This document shows positions 35,491-47,949 of a stretch of DNA of 64,000 bases, in pieces. Every line of letters begins with the position of its first letter. The first letter of the stretch is position 1. The notes below the pieces were generated by a model. The model did not search any database, had not been told where the DNA came from, and saw nothing but the letters and a program-made list of their open reading frames with translations. Position numbers and translations under genes: made by a program. Origin of the DNA: Glossina fuscipes (taxonomy: Eukaryota; Arthropoda; Insecta; Diptera; Glossinidae). The stretch covers positions 201,092-265,091 of the forward strand of contig NW_023998492.1 of the NCBI RefSeq assembly GCF_014805625.2, read 5' to 3'.

Positions 35491-37179
35491 ATATATATAT
35501 ATACTTTTTCTCTTCGAAAATGCCAATAAATCGAAAAAAATATTAAATACAAATTTTAAAGTATAATAACAAACTTTACAAATTGAATATAATCAATGAA
35601 TAAAAGGGAGTAAAATTTCTTACTTGTATTCATCTAATGTGACTTTGCTTTCATATTCATGTCCAAGACGACAGTTGTTTATGTAAAACCAGCTTAGGGG
35701 CACATAAACGCAAAATAGTAAAATCGATCAGTCACACAAAGTTTTTTTTCATCGGTTTTATTAAAAATTAAAGAGAGAGAAAGAAAGATTTCTGACACAT
35801 TTAAAGTTAACAATGAATGTAATACGACTAGTTACGACTATGTGTTGGGAACGTTTTCATAATAAAAGTCCTTTCAGTTTGAACTTGACTGGTGTGAGTC
35901 CCTTTAGTGCAGTTGTTTTAATGGCTATACATTTTGGATTAGTACAAGAAATTTGTGTTTTTTCTTTAATTTACGCATTTACGAACTAATGCTACTGATG
36001 ATGATTATGTTTATCACATTTGCGGTTACTGTTGTTCGTTTGTTTTTATTGCCGTTTGACGGATTTCTGCTGGTTCTATGTTGATTTGCCGCTTTCGTTT
36101 TACTGCGTTTAGTGTAAAGGGCACATAAAAAATCATGTCTGTGTTGTAAAGTAATGACATTCATAAAATTCTTTGTTAAACTCAACTTTCGTAAGTAATC
36201 ACTTGAGAGTTATTTTAGAAGGCTTTGTTAGTATTCCCGTTGCGCTAGTTTCTGGACCGACAAAATAAACTTTTGATCATACACTCGCAATGTTTTTCAA
36301 TTCTTTTTTGTTTTTTTTTTTTTGTTATATTCAAGAGAATAATAGCTTTTTCTTTCTTTATACAATTTAATACATTAACGAAAGTTGTCACCCAAAAATG
36401 TTGCCACTAAGTGTGCGATAGTAGTAAGAACCCAAAAACCGAAATATATGGTGCTGACATTTCTATTAGATGGTACGTTTCACGAATTAGAAACGGAAAA
36501 AAAACGGAAGTTTGCAGGAAAAAAGGGATACTCGCAAAGGACACTAAACAATGTTTTGGTTATGTGCAAGTTGTGGTTGCAATAAAACTTAGATATACCG
36601 GGATTGCAAGTACTTATGTACATATACATCTGCACTTGTAAATAACATTTTAACTAGTATAGAGATGATTAATGTTGACCTGGTTATGGAAGGTAAGTTT
36701 TCGTAATAAAATTTTTAGAGCTGCAGACATCTCAACTGAGTGGATGTTTTACGTTTTCAAGCCAAAATTGTCTGACAGGAAGTTGTAAATGAATACGGAA
36801 TAAGTTTCGGCTTATAAACTTTCGATGGCCTGAAAAGTGTTATAATATGTGTTATATTATGTTGATTAGCGCAACGGCAACTGTTTGCGAACCTCCCACA
36901 TAGAATATGCTGTGACAGTCTAGTGGAGACTCCCTATGAATACTTTTGACTTATAATTTTTATCGAATTAATTTGGCTTTAGACTACTAAGATTAATGTA
37001 GCTCGCAGAACTTTCTATCTGAAATAAAAATTTGGAGCTTATATCATATAAAACACTATGATATGTTTTATTTACATTTTTTGATCTTATGAGTAATAGC
37101 ATCCTTCTTAATTGTACAACTGGCTTTGTATATGATCTTGTTGAACTGTGTCACATATTGTATTTTTCTATTTCAAATT
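35491..37179. other. AT-rich DNA, no recognised gene
   Basis: The overlapping frames at 36385-36641 and the frame at 36185-35979 show no known domain. No repeat was seen. Confidence 0.4.
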
Positions 37180-39020
37180 TTGTTTACTGCATTTAGGTCT
37201 TTAGAGAAGAGAACAGCAATAATTTTCTCTTGTATATTCTTTTGCTATTGTATTTTTTCATCAAATGTAGGTTTCCATGAGTTTCTCTAGTATGAATATT
37301 TTAGTTTAATTTTTACTTTGTTTAAGTAATTGGAGGATTGTACATTGGTTTCTGATCCAATTATTTTTTCATTAGACTTATATAGTTCTTTCATGTAGTT
37401 TGAAAGGTGTGCTTTGCATGTGATGTGCAGTGTTATATGCAAATATGTAATATGGTATACATTTATTCCATTCGTTGGCTGCCGTGAAAGCCAGCAAATA
37501 TATCTCGAGGACTCTGTGGTTTCTCTCGAAAGTGCCTAATGTTTAGAGGTGGTAAGGGGTGGAGAGGCTTTCTTCGATTTCGAGTAATGCACATATTTCT
37601 TTCATTAATTCGTTATTGAATACTATGCTTCCTCTTTTACTGGTTCAATTGAAATAGGAACTGATACGTGTTTCTTTTTAAGGGGTGTACGATTGTATAT
37701 TTTGTCAATTCGGATTTTAGGGTTAGGAGGTACAGAAGGCTGATCGATTCTACCGCGTCTACACATAACGTTTCGTAACTAGTGGGTGGTGTATGTTAAT
37801 TTAAAGATTCTATGGTGTGTTTGCACTTTTGGCAAGTACGACATAATATTAGGACTTTCTTCATCATGTGGAACATATTTCGTCAGATGTAATTTTGGTT
37901 CAATTTTTGAAAAGTGTTTCTAACTCTGAAGTGTCATGAAGAAGGTATCCTTTGATATTCTTTTATAACTTTTAGTTTTTCTTCATTGTTTTCAATTCTT
38001 AATCTCTTTTCTATAGTAATATTTTAATTTCTTTATAGTATTAAATCTTTCTTCCACCTCTTCTACGTTTTTATATTTGCACACTTCGTTCTCTAAACTA
38101 AAAAAACAATTTGTAAAATTTACTTTATTTAATTTTAATAACAAGTTTTCCAGGGATTCGCTACATCTTATTCGTGTCTAATTAAATTCGTTCATATTTT
38201 TAATGCCTCTGTCTATCTCAAATTGTAGCTTTCTTGTGCTTTTCAGATTATTGATAGGGACATATTGTCGTATGTTTAAGTTTGTATTTCCGTCTGATTT
38301 ATTTTTTGTGGACACGCCTCTAGTGTTATCACAGTTTTAATGGTCTCTTTCTTTGATACATTGGGATCATCTTTTAAGAATGTTTGGATTGATATTTATT
38401 CTGCGTGGGTAAAATACTTTCTAGATATAACGTCGTAATAGTCTTACGCATTTGTTGTTACAATAAACTCGGGCTGTGATATGAAATAAGTTCACCTTTG
38501 ATTTCTTGAAATGCTTATTGACAGTGGTCTATCCGATTAGATATTATTCCTTCTTTTAGAAAATTGTTGAACTCTTGCGCTATACTAGCACATTAGTTTT
38601 TAATTAATTTTCTGCAATGCCTGCCATATGCTTAAAACTATTCAATTTGTCAGCGTTATTTGGTTGAGCTTTACCATTTATGAGGTGCTTGAGGTAGATG
38701 ACTTACTTTAGGTTTCAAAAAGTTGCATTTGTTCGGATTTAATTTTAAGTTGCAAGTCTTACATCTCACTAATACAATTGTCAGACTTCTCTTTTGATGT
38801 TCGATGAATTGTGATATGGTATAAAAATGCTTCGCCGTCTAAAACTGCTTGAACGACTTTTAATGCAATAATGGTGTTAGCTGGGTAAGGTTAGCTTTAT
38901 CTTCTCACGCCCGTAGTTGAAAAGTATAAGGGGTGATATATATTCGGACTAATTGAACGTTCGATTATTTTTTGCTTTAATGGTTCTTTAACGTGTGTAT
39001 GTATTGTCAGACTGTGTAGA
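37180..39020 (-). mobile_element. Ty3/gypsy (412/mdg1-like) pol relic
   Basis: The minus strand holds degraded pol in the right order. RT starts near 38960 (SEYISPLILF). RT C-terminus is at about 38800-38690 (NLKLNPNKCNFLKPKV). The RT/RNase H boundary is at about 38560-38450 (NFLKEGI, then AFQEIKGELIS). The integrase zinc region is at about 37900-37850 (CRTCQKCKHT). The integrase core has TSYETLCVDAV and SELTKYTIVHPLK at about 37800-37680. The integrase Glu region reads GTFERNHRVLEIYL, then IPYYIFAYNTAHH, at about 37560-37390. Many stops and frameshifts and a deletion between RT blocks show it is dead. LTRs were not found. The ERNHR and TKY signatures suggest the 412/mdg1 lineage from memory. 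Confidence 0.8.
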
Positions 39021-40623
39021 TTTGTATTTGAGTGCTTTTCTGTGAGAGCTTCGTTTTTTAAACTGATTTATTACTTTTCGACGATACTAGGGATTTCTTT
39101 TTTCAGTTTTGATCAGCGTCTTTTTTATGTGTAAGTGTTTTGTATTATTTTGTAACTGATAAGTGGGTTTTTGCTGATGTGTAGGCATCGCAATGTTATT
39201 TATTCATGTACTGTGGTTAGTAGTCTAATGTGTCTTTTGGTGATATGGAGTTAGCTATAAATTTCCCTTTCTCTATACCCTTGTTTAGTACAAACATGCC
39301 GTTTTTTGTCTTGACATCAATGGGTACTATGGATCAATGGGTACTCAAGGAGGATTATGTTAGCTTTGCTGATTATTTCGTCGTTAATGTAAGAAATATA
39401 TTTGTCCACTCTTTTTTCTAGGGCACGCCCACTTTACTATATAGAGATTTTTTGTACCTATTTTTATGAAGACTCGTCAATTTGAAGGTTAAATTTTGTG
39501 CGCGCTAACAGTCGCAAAAAGAAGACAGGAAGCAGAAATTTGGCAAAAACATTACCCGCTGTGTTAAGAAAACGCGCTTAAGAAGTAAGCGTGACTTGTA
39601 TACGCAGGCGCCCACATTGTAGAGAAAATTAAACCAACCTCAGAAAACGACGACAATTTTTTCAAATGTCGTCTATAATGTATAATTCCGTTAACATTCA
39701 TCTGCAAAATTATACAAATGTTAACCAGAGCCATATGTACAAACACCGCAAACATTTGTTTATAAAAGAGCCAATTATAGATAAAAAAATTTATAGAAAA
39801 AACTCCAAATTAATTTTTTATATCTTATTTAGACAAAAAACTCATGTTATTATTTACAATTAAATCAAAAACTAATTTAATTTTTGATCTTTATAAAAAA
39901 AAAAAATTTAATGAAATATTAGGGAATTAATAAAGAGTATATGTATATTTAACTGACCTTTTACATGCACTTTTTGTGTGTATGAGTGGACATTTAAAAT
40001 TCTCAGACGCACACACTGAATTATATTTCAAATGCATAAACGAAAGAATTAGACAATATTTGCAGACAATTTGTCAAACATTAGATGTTAAAATAATTTT
40101 TCCCTCCCTGTTTTTCTGAAAAGCATTGAAATAACTATGTTTACTTTTTATGAAAGCGGAAGTTAATGTTTTCGCTGCTACTAGCAACTGTGGGAGAAGT
40201 AAGTTTCGTATTTTGATAATAGATAAGTAGATCTAGACATTCTCAATTAAATAAATGAACGGTCGGATAAGGTCGAATAATTATATTGAGCTTATCATCT
40301 GAAGCTTTATTAAGCACTTATGCAGAACGTATACCAAACGTATAAAAAAAAATTAAGAATAAAACAATTAATATGCTCTCACATACAAAGTTAGTTTAGT
40401 TGTGTCCAACGGAACGAGATATGCTAACAAAAGGCGTATATAACTAGGTACTAATATTTGAGTATAAGTAGACAAAACATTCATACATTGCAAACCTTTG
40501 TTTCAAAAGAAGGTTGTAGCTTATTTACAATTATCTAATCTTGCAACGATACAGCTTCTATTTTGTAAAATAGCCTATACCCGTTTATCTACTCTCATGT
40601 AACGATAAAGTGTCTATATATCT
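39021..40623. other. AT-rich DNA, no recognised gene
   Basis: The first few hundred bases may hold more of the gypsy element on the minus strand, but I could not align them. The remainder has no assignable feature. Confidence 0.4.
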
Positions 40624-40801
40624 CCGCCTGAGTGGCCGAGTAGGCAACAGTCTCGGCTACCAACTCAATGGTCGTGGGTTCAAATCTCAAGTGCGGTAGA
40701 GTTTTTAATAAAGGCGAAAGCCTTAGATGCTAGTGCTTTAAGACTTTAGTCTTAGAATTTATTCTCTGGCTAAGTTCATAATAATAATAATAATAATAAT
40801 A
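40624..40801 (+). mobile_element. SINE copy B, tRNA-derived, best preserved
   Basis: Full length at about 178 bases. The tRNA-like head is CCGCCTGAG with an A box, then CAACAGTCTCGGCTACCAAC, then the B box. The body TCAAGTGCGGTAGAG follows. The tail GCCTTAGATGCTAGTGCT, then TAGTCTTAGAATTTATT, then CTCTGGCTAAG matches the 3' end of the I-clade LINE, and the element ends in (AAT)n. ATATCT just before the head and after the tail may be a short target-site duplication. It is closely similar to copies A and C. Confidence 0.9.
40633..40686 (+). promoter_or_regulatory. Internal Pol III promoter of SINE (A and B boxes)
   Basis: The A box TGGCCGAGTAGG lies at 40633-40644 and the B box GGGTTCAAATC at 40676-40686, with tRNA-like spacing. 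The A box form is the class II (Leu/Ser) tRNA type. Confidence 0.8.
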
Positions 40802-41194
40802 TCTTTGCGGCATGTCTGAATATAGAACTGCGAACTTTATTTCTCTTGGCGCCACTCTTTACTTACATTTACACTTTAAGAATAGTGGAGGCTGTAAGAA
40901 CCGTACGCACGTGTCATTGCTAAGCTAGCTAGTTCGCGAAAAAGTGGGGGTTTCAAATTTTTGTCTCACGGACACTCTACAGACAGTTACAACTAAAAGG
41001 AATACTTTAAACCATATAAAGATCACCAAACGGACGAAATCTGTCTGCCGAACGGGCTGATCTTACGCTCAGCTTTACCTTGCCCCACCCAAGGAAGTTG
41101 CATCCGACAACGCCTAAGCTATTTTCTAATTCATATTTATATATATTCGTGATTATATATATATAAAAATATATATATATATATATATTTTTAA
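40802..41194. other. No recognised gene
   Basis: A minus frame at about 41125-41007 (VVGCNFLGWGKVKLSVRSAR) is less AT-rich than its surroundings but unidentified. The interval ends in a (TA)n tract at the gap. Confidence 0.35.
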
Positions 41195-41594
41195 NNNNNN
41201 NNNNNNNNNNNNNNNNNNNNNNNNNNNNNNNNNNNNNNNNNNNNNNNNNNNNNNNNNNNNNNNNNNNNNNNNNNNNNNNNNNNNNNNNNNNNNNNNNNNN
41301 NNNNNNNNNNNNNNNNNNNNNNNNNNNNNNNNNNNNNNNNNNNNNNNNNNNNNNNNNNNNNNNNNNNNNNNNNNNNNNNNNNNNNNNNNNNNNNNNNNNN
41401 NNNNNNNNNNNNNNNNNNNNNNNNNNNNNNNNNNNNNNNNNNNNNNNNNNNNNNNNNNNNNNNNNNNNNNNNNNNNNNNNNNNNNNNNNNNNNNNNNNNN
41501 NNNNNNNNNNNNNNNNNNNNNNNNNNNNNNNNNNNNNNNNNNNNNNNNNNNNNNNNNNNNNNNNNNNNNNNNNNNNNNNNNNNNNNNNNNNNNN
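41195..41594. other. Assembly gap (400 N)
   Basis: Four hundred undetermined bases with (TA)n on both flanks. The frames that cross it are artefacts of the N run. Confidence 0.99.
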
Positions 41595-41859
41595 ATATAT
41601 ATATATATATATAGATTTTTTCAATAAAAACTTCCACAAAAACACATATTAAACGTCTTCTGAACGTTCAGACAAATAAATTAATGACACACAACACTAA
41701 CAATGGTGCATGCAACTATTTATAAGTAAAAAGCAAAAAAAGTAAAGTCATAGGGTGTACATTAACGCAGGTTATTTATGCCGCTGCGTCCAACCTCGTT
41801 GAAGAATTCGAAATAACTGATACGTTTCGATGACTCATTATAATGTGATGTTATCATTT

Positions 41860-42902
41860 CGTCACAGAGTTGTGTTGAAGTGATAGGTGTTCTTATTGTA
41901 GCCAGGTTTTGAAGTTTGTTTACAAAACAACATTGATTTGTGATATAAAAATCTGTGCCTTTATCGTAGTGTAATCCGTAAACGTAAATCTCGTTTTGAT
42001 TCGGACGAAACTGAAAAAGGTTCTTGCAATAACAGTCCATTTAGTTGCGTGAAATCGGTCGGAAATCCCGTTATATCCATTTATGCATAAAATCGTTGAC
42101 ACATTTTAATAGTGATAACATGCAATCTAAGGATTTTTGCATATTTTTGTTGCAACTGCCTCGCTAAATCGTAAGGGATCTTTCAGTAATAAGCGATATT
42201 TCGCTATTGCTTGCACAGGTTTCAATAGGTAAGCGGCCAATGGTTGTGTATGAGCTAAACGCTTTTGGCATGCTGGTAGGAACATATTCATGTCAACCAA
42301 ACCCCACCTAAACGTTCTGATCAGTCTGCATAACAAATGTTTTCCGCCATGTAGTTGCAGTGCTGGTTTTGCAGTAACTGTTTGTACTGGTCGTGGGGTT
42401 TTTAAAATTAATTTGTTGAAATCGCCAATACATCTATCACACATCAACGGCGCATCATCAGTTCTTTGTATAGTTTAAGAGGCTAGGGTTTTGGTTTTAC
42501 ATGTTGTATTCTCTGAAAAGTGTTTTTTAATTTTAATTCATTCGGAGTATGTAGTTAAAAATATATACCTGTTTGTTTATCTTGTAGGTTTTTTTTAGCC
42601 AATCCAGCAAGCCTTGAACAGTTTTAACTCAACCTTCATTTGTGCTTTCAACTCTTTCCATGAGTTCGACAATCTCCCAACAATTTCCAAACGATAAACA
42701 TCATGTGAACCAATAAGTTGTAATCCGACTGTTACCGTCTCGGCTGCATTATAAATATATTGACTGCAGAATTGCTCAAATCTTTTACTCTCTGCAAACA
42801 ACCTATACGTGCCGCACTTTCACTGATTAGAGTCAGTCCCGACACATTCTTTAAATGATTATCAAAGGCACTCCGTAACTCTGTTTCATCATTATCACTC
42901 AT
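41860..42902 (-). pseudogene. RhoGEF (spectrin repeat, DH, PH) pseudogene with retained intron
   Basis: Minus strand. 42902 down to about 42569 encodes MSDNDETELRSAFDNHLKN and, after a frame change, RFEQFCSQYIYNAAETVTVG and LSNSWKELKAQM, a spectrin-like repeat. A 56-base intron follows (42568-42513), from CAG/GTATAT to TTTTCAG. About 42280-42165 gives CQKRLAHTQPLAAYLLKPVQ and AIAKYRLLLKD, the helical core signature of a Dbl-homology domain (family LLKPVQRIxKYxLLLK, with the usual Arg after VQ now Ala). 42120-41870 gives CMLSLLKCVNDFMHK, then ITGFPTDF, SESKRDLRLRITLR and FLYHKSMLFCK, the DH-PH junction and start of a PH domain. Several frameshifts and stops show it is not functional as it stands. 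The architecture fits the puratrophin-1/Dbs/Trio group of Rho activators. The retained intron argues for a duplicated genomic segment, not a retrocopy. Confidence 0.75.
42513..42568 (-). other. 56-bp intron in RhoGEF pseudogene
   Basis: Donor GTATAT follows CAG, and acceptor TTTTCAG is preceded by an A-rich stretch. The length is typical of small fly introns. The upstream exon ends with codons reading LLDWLKKTYKINKQ. Confidence 0.6.
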
Positions 42903-42939
42903 TAGTTATGATTTGGCATCAATTTTAAATAATGTGTTT

Positions 42940-43460
42940 ATATCCACCACTGAAGGACGGAGCTATACCCATTTTGTTTTTTTCCCATAATGTATGTAAA
43001 ACTCAAAAGGAAGCTTTAGTAGGATGTAGGAAGAAAGTGTATATATTCTTGATCAGCGTGAAATTCTGAATTAATGAACCTATGTCAGTCCGCCTGTGTG
43101 CCTACACGGTGTTTGTTGTTGATACTCTCCTGATCGCAAAAACTAAGACATCGACTTCAGATTTGGTAGAAACATTGGAAGTTTTTCCACGCAGTTTGTT
43201 ATTGAAAATCCGCAAAATAAATCACAGCAGAAGCCCGCAGTGGAGCGTAAACTGAACTGAAACTGAACAAAAAGTTGTGGGTTTTTACTCGTTCGTGTGA
43301 AATTTTCCGCATTTACTTTCCAAAAATGGAAAAATCGGATTTGCCCACACAAACTTACTAATCATTAAATTTTCTTGTTTTCACTTTTCTGAGGTTTTAT
43401 GCTTGTTTATCACAAGGCAAACAAGACAGAATGCTTAAAACTATTTTGTACATTTATCAA
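42940..43460 (+). repeat. Dispersed repeat family, copy C
   Basis: This opens TCCACCACTGAAGGACGGAG and includes TATATATTCTTGATCAGCGT, GTCAGTCCGCCTGTGTGCC, CTCCTGATCGCAAAAACT, CAGAAGCCCGCAGTGGAG, TTTTCCGCATTTACTTTCC and CAAACAAGACAGAATGC. It is the most complete plus-strand copy and abuts the 5' end of the RhoGEF pseudogene. Confidence 0.78.
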
Positions 43461-45218
43461 ACAAAGATTGCGTATTGAAGAATGTGATATACACAAAATC
43501 CGAATCTTGTATTCTGTTATTCGTTAATTAAAACAGTAAGCAATTAACGCTGACATACTAAGTAAACCCGGATCTGGCTACAAAATATGAACACAGCTGA
43601 AGAACAAAGAAGACAAAAATAGGTAAATAAATCTTTACTTGCATACGGAAAAAAATTTAATGTTATAGTCAAGTTATGCAATCTAGATCACATTGCTCAA
43701 TAGAATTCTTCATCGACCTTCTTCATAAAATACTAAAAAGTATAAGTGTAAAAGTCTTGCTTCTCCTTAGAATTCCTAAATGGACTATAGTGAAATAATT
43801 ACAGCACCAAGTTTATAAGTCAATCATTATTTTAGATCAATTTTCAACGGAAAATACCGAAAATCGGTTTATGTTAGCACAGATGATTAACTCTTTATAA
43901 GCAGTCCAAAAAAAATGCAAAGTTTCCACATTCAACTCATATGGCAATGTATTACTTGTCGGTACGATTTATGTCAAGACATTTTAAGACTTATAATTTT
44001 TTTCATACATTCATTGGGACTTTATATCGGGAGGAGGTGTAAAAATGCTTAAAGATAAAAATACATGAAGAGTGGTAGTGAAATGGGTCGCTTCAGTAGT
44101 GTTTGTTCTTGAGTCGAAAAAGTCAGCTTATCGAATTTCATCAAAATATCTCAGATATTACGGCGGAAGATGGGGGTGTCATAGTGCTTTGTGGGTATTG
44201 TATCTTACCCACACTTAATATATTCCGTAAAGCAAGCATTGTAATGTATCAGAGCCACAATACCGTCGAGAAGCGTTCGCCTAACCAATAAGGCAGTCTT
44301 GTAAGCAGTCTTGTAAACAGTCTAACAATAATTAGGCAATAAAAAGAAAGTATTTTTGAGAAATTTCGAAGAGTGGGATGGAAGCCATTTGAACGAGGCA
44401 ACTTTATTTAATAAATGAGGACTCTGCGGTCCAAAACTGAGCTAGTATAGTAACCTTGAATTTAAATGTAGTCTATCGCTAGCTGCAAGAAAGTCGGTTC
44501 AACTTCCGTTTATTCTTAATTACTAAAAACCGTTGTTCGTTCACATTTATTTTTAGAAAAGTCAGAGACCACTCAAAAAAATTAGTTATTTAATAGCAGA
44601 ATAAAGAAAAACTTATGACGATATAGTAAAAGTAAAACTGACATTTTTACTTTTGTAAACTTAGAAATTTGTAAATTTTATAAACACCCTAGAGAAATAC
44701 TTATGATGCTTTAAAAAATATCAATTTGGAATGAAAAACTTCAAATCTTTTAAATGTTTGTGAAAGCAAGGCAATTATTTCTGTCGCCTTTTTAAAGATT
44801 TAATGGCAATAGAGATTGAATGGATCTAAGCAAGTTTTCAAGGAAATTGCGCAGAAATTGTTTCAGTTACCGCCGTCGCAAAGCAATATGGGAAATTATG
44901 AAAGGGTATCAAGCCTCGTTTTAGCAAGCCTCGTTTAAGGAATGCTTGCTATTTGAACCAACCCACTACGTATAAAAAATCGTAAAATCTTGCACAAAAT
45001 AGCGAAAAAGTGTAAAGAAAGGTAACCGCAATAGCCTTGGCTAAACCCAAATGTACTTATACGTGAATTAAGTGAGCATAATCGGTATATGAAATTTTGA
45101 ACATCTTCAATATTACGTGTATATGGCTTTGATGAATTTTCGACATAAAACGTTACAATTATGTGTAAATACTTTATAAAAATAAATAATGCGTAAAAAA
45201 TAGCATATTAATGAATAA
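43461..45218. other. AT-rich DNA, no firm feature
   Basis: A weak resemblance to a transposase N-terminus near 44825-45010 was not strong enough to call. Other frames are unrecognisable. Confidence 0.4.
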
Positions 45219-45222
45219 ATAT

Positions 45223-45583
45223 TGTTACGAAAATCTCAAATCTAGTTTATTCTAATTAATTGATTTTCCCAGAAAATAAATTTCCGAGAGTAACAAAAAC
45301 CAAGCGCAAATTCGTGGCGCGTCATGCACCTGGCCGATTAATGGATGAAAAATGAAACCATGAACATAGGCAGTAGTAATATGCTTATAAAAATGTATAT
45401 AAACAGAATATTTGCGGAAGGTACACTCAGTCGGAGAAGAACATTTAAGTCGAAAAAGAAAGTTTAAGTTAAGTAAGCTGTCAAACTAAGTAAACTGTAA
45501 ATAATTCTGGACTTACGAAATTGTTTATAAATAAAACAACGATCTTGTGATACGAACCGTATCCAGAAAAGAATTTCGTAACA
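45223..45583 (+). mobile_element. Solo LTR (361 bp), Ty3/gypsy type
   Basis: The perfect 10-bp inverted termini are TGTTACGAAA and TTTCGTAACA. ATAT flanks both sides (45219-45222 and 45584-45587) as a 4-bp target-site duplication, a target preferred by some gypsy-group elements. A TATATAAAC box sits at 45396 and a CTCAGTCGG initiator about 25 bases downstream. An ATAAATAAAA poly(A) signal is near 45530. No internal coding region flanks it. Confidence 0.9.
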
Positions 45584-45587
45584 ATAT

Positions 45588-47169
45588 ATTCTGATTATCT
45601 TTATTCAGTATTACATATAGGCTAATATGCATATCACATGTAAAAAATAAACGCTGCATTAAAGTTAAAGCTTGCTATGTGACGTAAGTGTTGAGCTAGT
45701 TTATCAACCAAACATCCACTTTAGGTTTTCTCAAAAATGCTCTAAAAGTTTCTCTAATTGCGGTGAATAAAGTTACATTATTTTAAGAATTTTATTTTTT
45801 ATATGTCAAATCGGTCTACAAACTTTTTCAGCATCACCTGAAATCAATCATCAATCAATCACACAAATAATAAACAGTCATTAAGCTTTTCTATCCAACA
45901 TAGTTTTACCAAAATTGCAAACCTTTCAAGTGTGGTTCAGACTTTTACGTACAACACAGAGCAACATAGTGCCATAAATTTTTTCTTCCGGCTATGAGTT
46001 AGCACAAGTTATCTTCAAAGAGGTTTTGCGGTGTAATTAAAATTCAAACACTCTGGTAAATTTACTGATTTTAGTTTATACCTTACCGAGATATGGTCTG
46101 CATACCCAGTGAATTAAAAACAAAATTGCTTACTAATGAAGGTATCAGGAAATTAGTCCTTTCATCTTAACATTTTTTCTTGGAAAGAGAAGGTACCTTT
46201 AACACGTTCCATTCCAAAACTATCAATCAAAACACCGCTTATCGTTTTATTATACAGAGAGAATTGTTTTTCCAATTTAAATAACGATTCTTCAAAAACA
46301 TTATTTTCATTTTGTCGAAGTTTTGCTCATCTTGAATAAACAACCCGAGAGCACCATAATTAGAATTAATCTTAAAATCTTCTTGGTTGTTTCACACATC
46401 TCCTATGGCTATGGCTTTCTCTAATATGTGAGGACTTTCAACAAATTAAACTTCCTGTCATTTTTAAATTATCAGTGTAAGACAATTATTAAAATGAGAT
46501 ACGACAGAGGTTTTCAGATATCGATCGCCGTACTTGGTGATAGACGTGCATAAACAAGATCATGATTTTTTAAACAAAATTTTTAATAAGGTGATTTTTG
46601 ACGGTCAGCATCCGGAATTTTAAAACTCCAAGAGAAATAGTTGTATGACCAGGTTTACAACAACAGCTGTGCGGCTTTTGGGTTGCAGTCTAATCGTCAA
46701 CAGTCATTCTTCGTCGTTATGCAGAATCTTCTACTATAAAGTAATCTTTCCATGAATATGACTTAGTCCAGCATCTTGTATAAGCTTGTATTGTTGTTAA
46801 TTATTGTTTTCTAGTTGTTCCGACCAAACTCACTTTCTTACCTTTTTTACACCTTGTTACAAATATAATCCAGTGGTAATTTCAACGGCGAGAAAAAATG
46901 CAGGGGGAAGAAGAGGAAGAAAATGTTTCAAAGGCGGAATGAAGAATTAAAGAATGTAAAACCTCGTCAAAATTTTAAAATAGTTTATTTTCTTTTGTTC
47001 AAATGTAATAAATGAGTGCAAAGTTACGGTTCAGCTCAGATAGTTGTTTACAAAGAATTGAATTGTTTTAAAATATGTTTATTATTATTATTTATATATT
47101 TTTCTTTGATTTTATATTATTATTCTCTTTTGTTTACAATTAGAATATTTTTGCATTATATGCAAATTT
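45588..47169. other. AT-rich DNA, no recognised gene
   Basis: No ORF above 60 codons, no repeat and no RNA gene recognised. Confidence 0.45.
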
Positions 47170-47900
47170 CAACGTAGAAAAAAACAAGTAACAAAGTTAT
47201 ATTCGGCAGAGCCGAGTCTCGCATCTCCACCACCATGCTTTTCGCATTCTGCTGTCCAAGTTCTTTCATTTGATATCCATATCGCTGAAATTATTAAACA
47301 AGAATTAACCCACCAGGTGTACTATATTCATTTTAGAATTAACGTATTTTTCGGCGGATAATCTAGCTTCTTTTGGGGAATAGAGAAATTGGTTTAAATA
47401 GTCTGCCTTGTTTGTCTTATGATAGATAGGTATAACACCTCAAAAAAGTGAGAAAGAGAAAATTTAATCACTTGTAACTTTGTGTGGGTATGACGGGTTT
47501 TTCCCATTTTTGCATGAAGACCACGATATTTCCTAAAGTAAATGCGGAAAATTCCAGCCTCCTACGTTTAATAATTCCGAGGTAAGGAGCAAAAACCCAC
47601 AAATTTTTCGTCAAGAAAAAGAGTTCCATTCAGTTTATGCTCCACTGCGGACCTCTGCTTGGACCAATTTGGCCGATTTTAAATACCAACCTACGTGCAA
47701 AACGTTCCAATGTTTTTCACTGACATCTTCACTTTCGCGACCAGGAGAGAGCCAACAACAAACACCACATAGACACACATACGGACAGACACAGTTTAAT
47801 CAATTCAGAATATAACGCTGATCAAGAATATATATATTTTATCGGATCTCTAAAGTACATAAATTTGATGAGAGTTTCAACGCCGTTGTTCCCGTACAAA
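47170..47900 (-). repeat. Dispersed repeat family, copy D (inverted)
   Basis: Read on the minus strand it carries TATATATTCTTGATCAGCGT, TGAATTGATTAAACTGTG, CTGTCCGTATGTGTGTC, GCAGAGGTCCGCAGTGGAG, TTTTCCGCATTTACTTTAGG, CCCACACAAAGTTACAAGT and GACAAACAAGGCAGACT, in the same order as copies B and C. It extends further at its 3' side, where GTTATATTCGGCAGAGCCG lies on the plus strand near 47195. Confidence 0.78.
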
Positions 47901-47949
47901 AATGGAAGATATTGGCTACGTCTGCATAATGTAAAATAATTTAAATTTT

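Noticed and set aside
41150..41640. (TA)n stretches flanking the gap considered as terminal inverted repeats
   Set aside because: Simple dinucleotide repeats, and inverted similarity is trivial for TA runs.
41007..41645. Long minus-strand frame of 212 codons, and a 148-codon frame at 41191-41637
   Set aside because: Most of their length is the 400-N gap and flanking (TA)n. They are not coding evidence. The same applies to frames at 16233-16652 and 61570-62131.
44790..45080. Possible Tc1-type transposase N-terminus (plus)
   Set aside because: Fragments such as VSVTAVAKQYGK and FSKPRLRNACYLN recall a helix-turn-helix start, but the frames conflict and no catalytic block follows.
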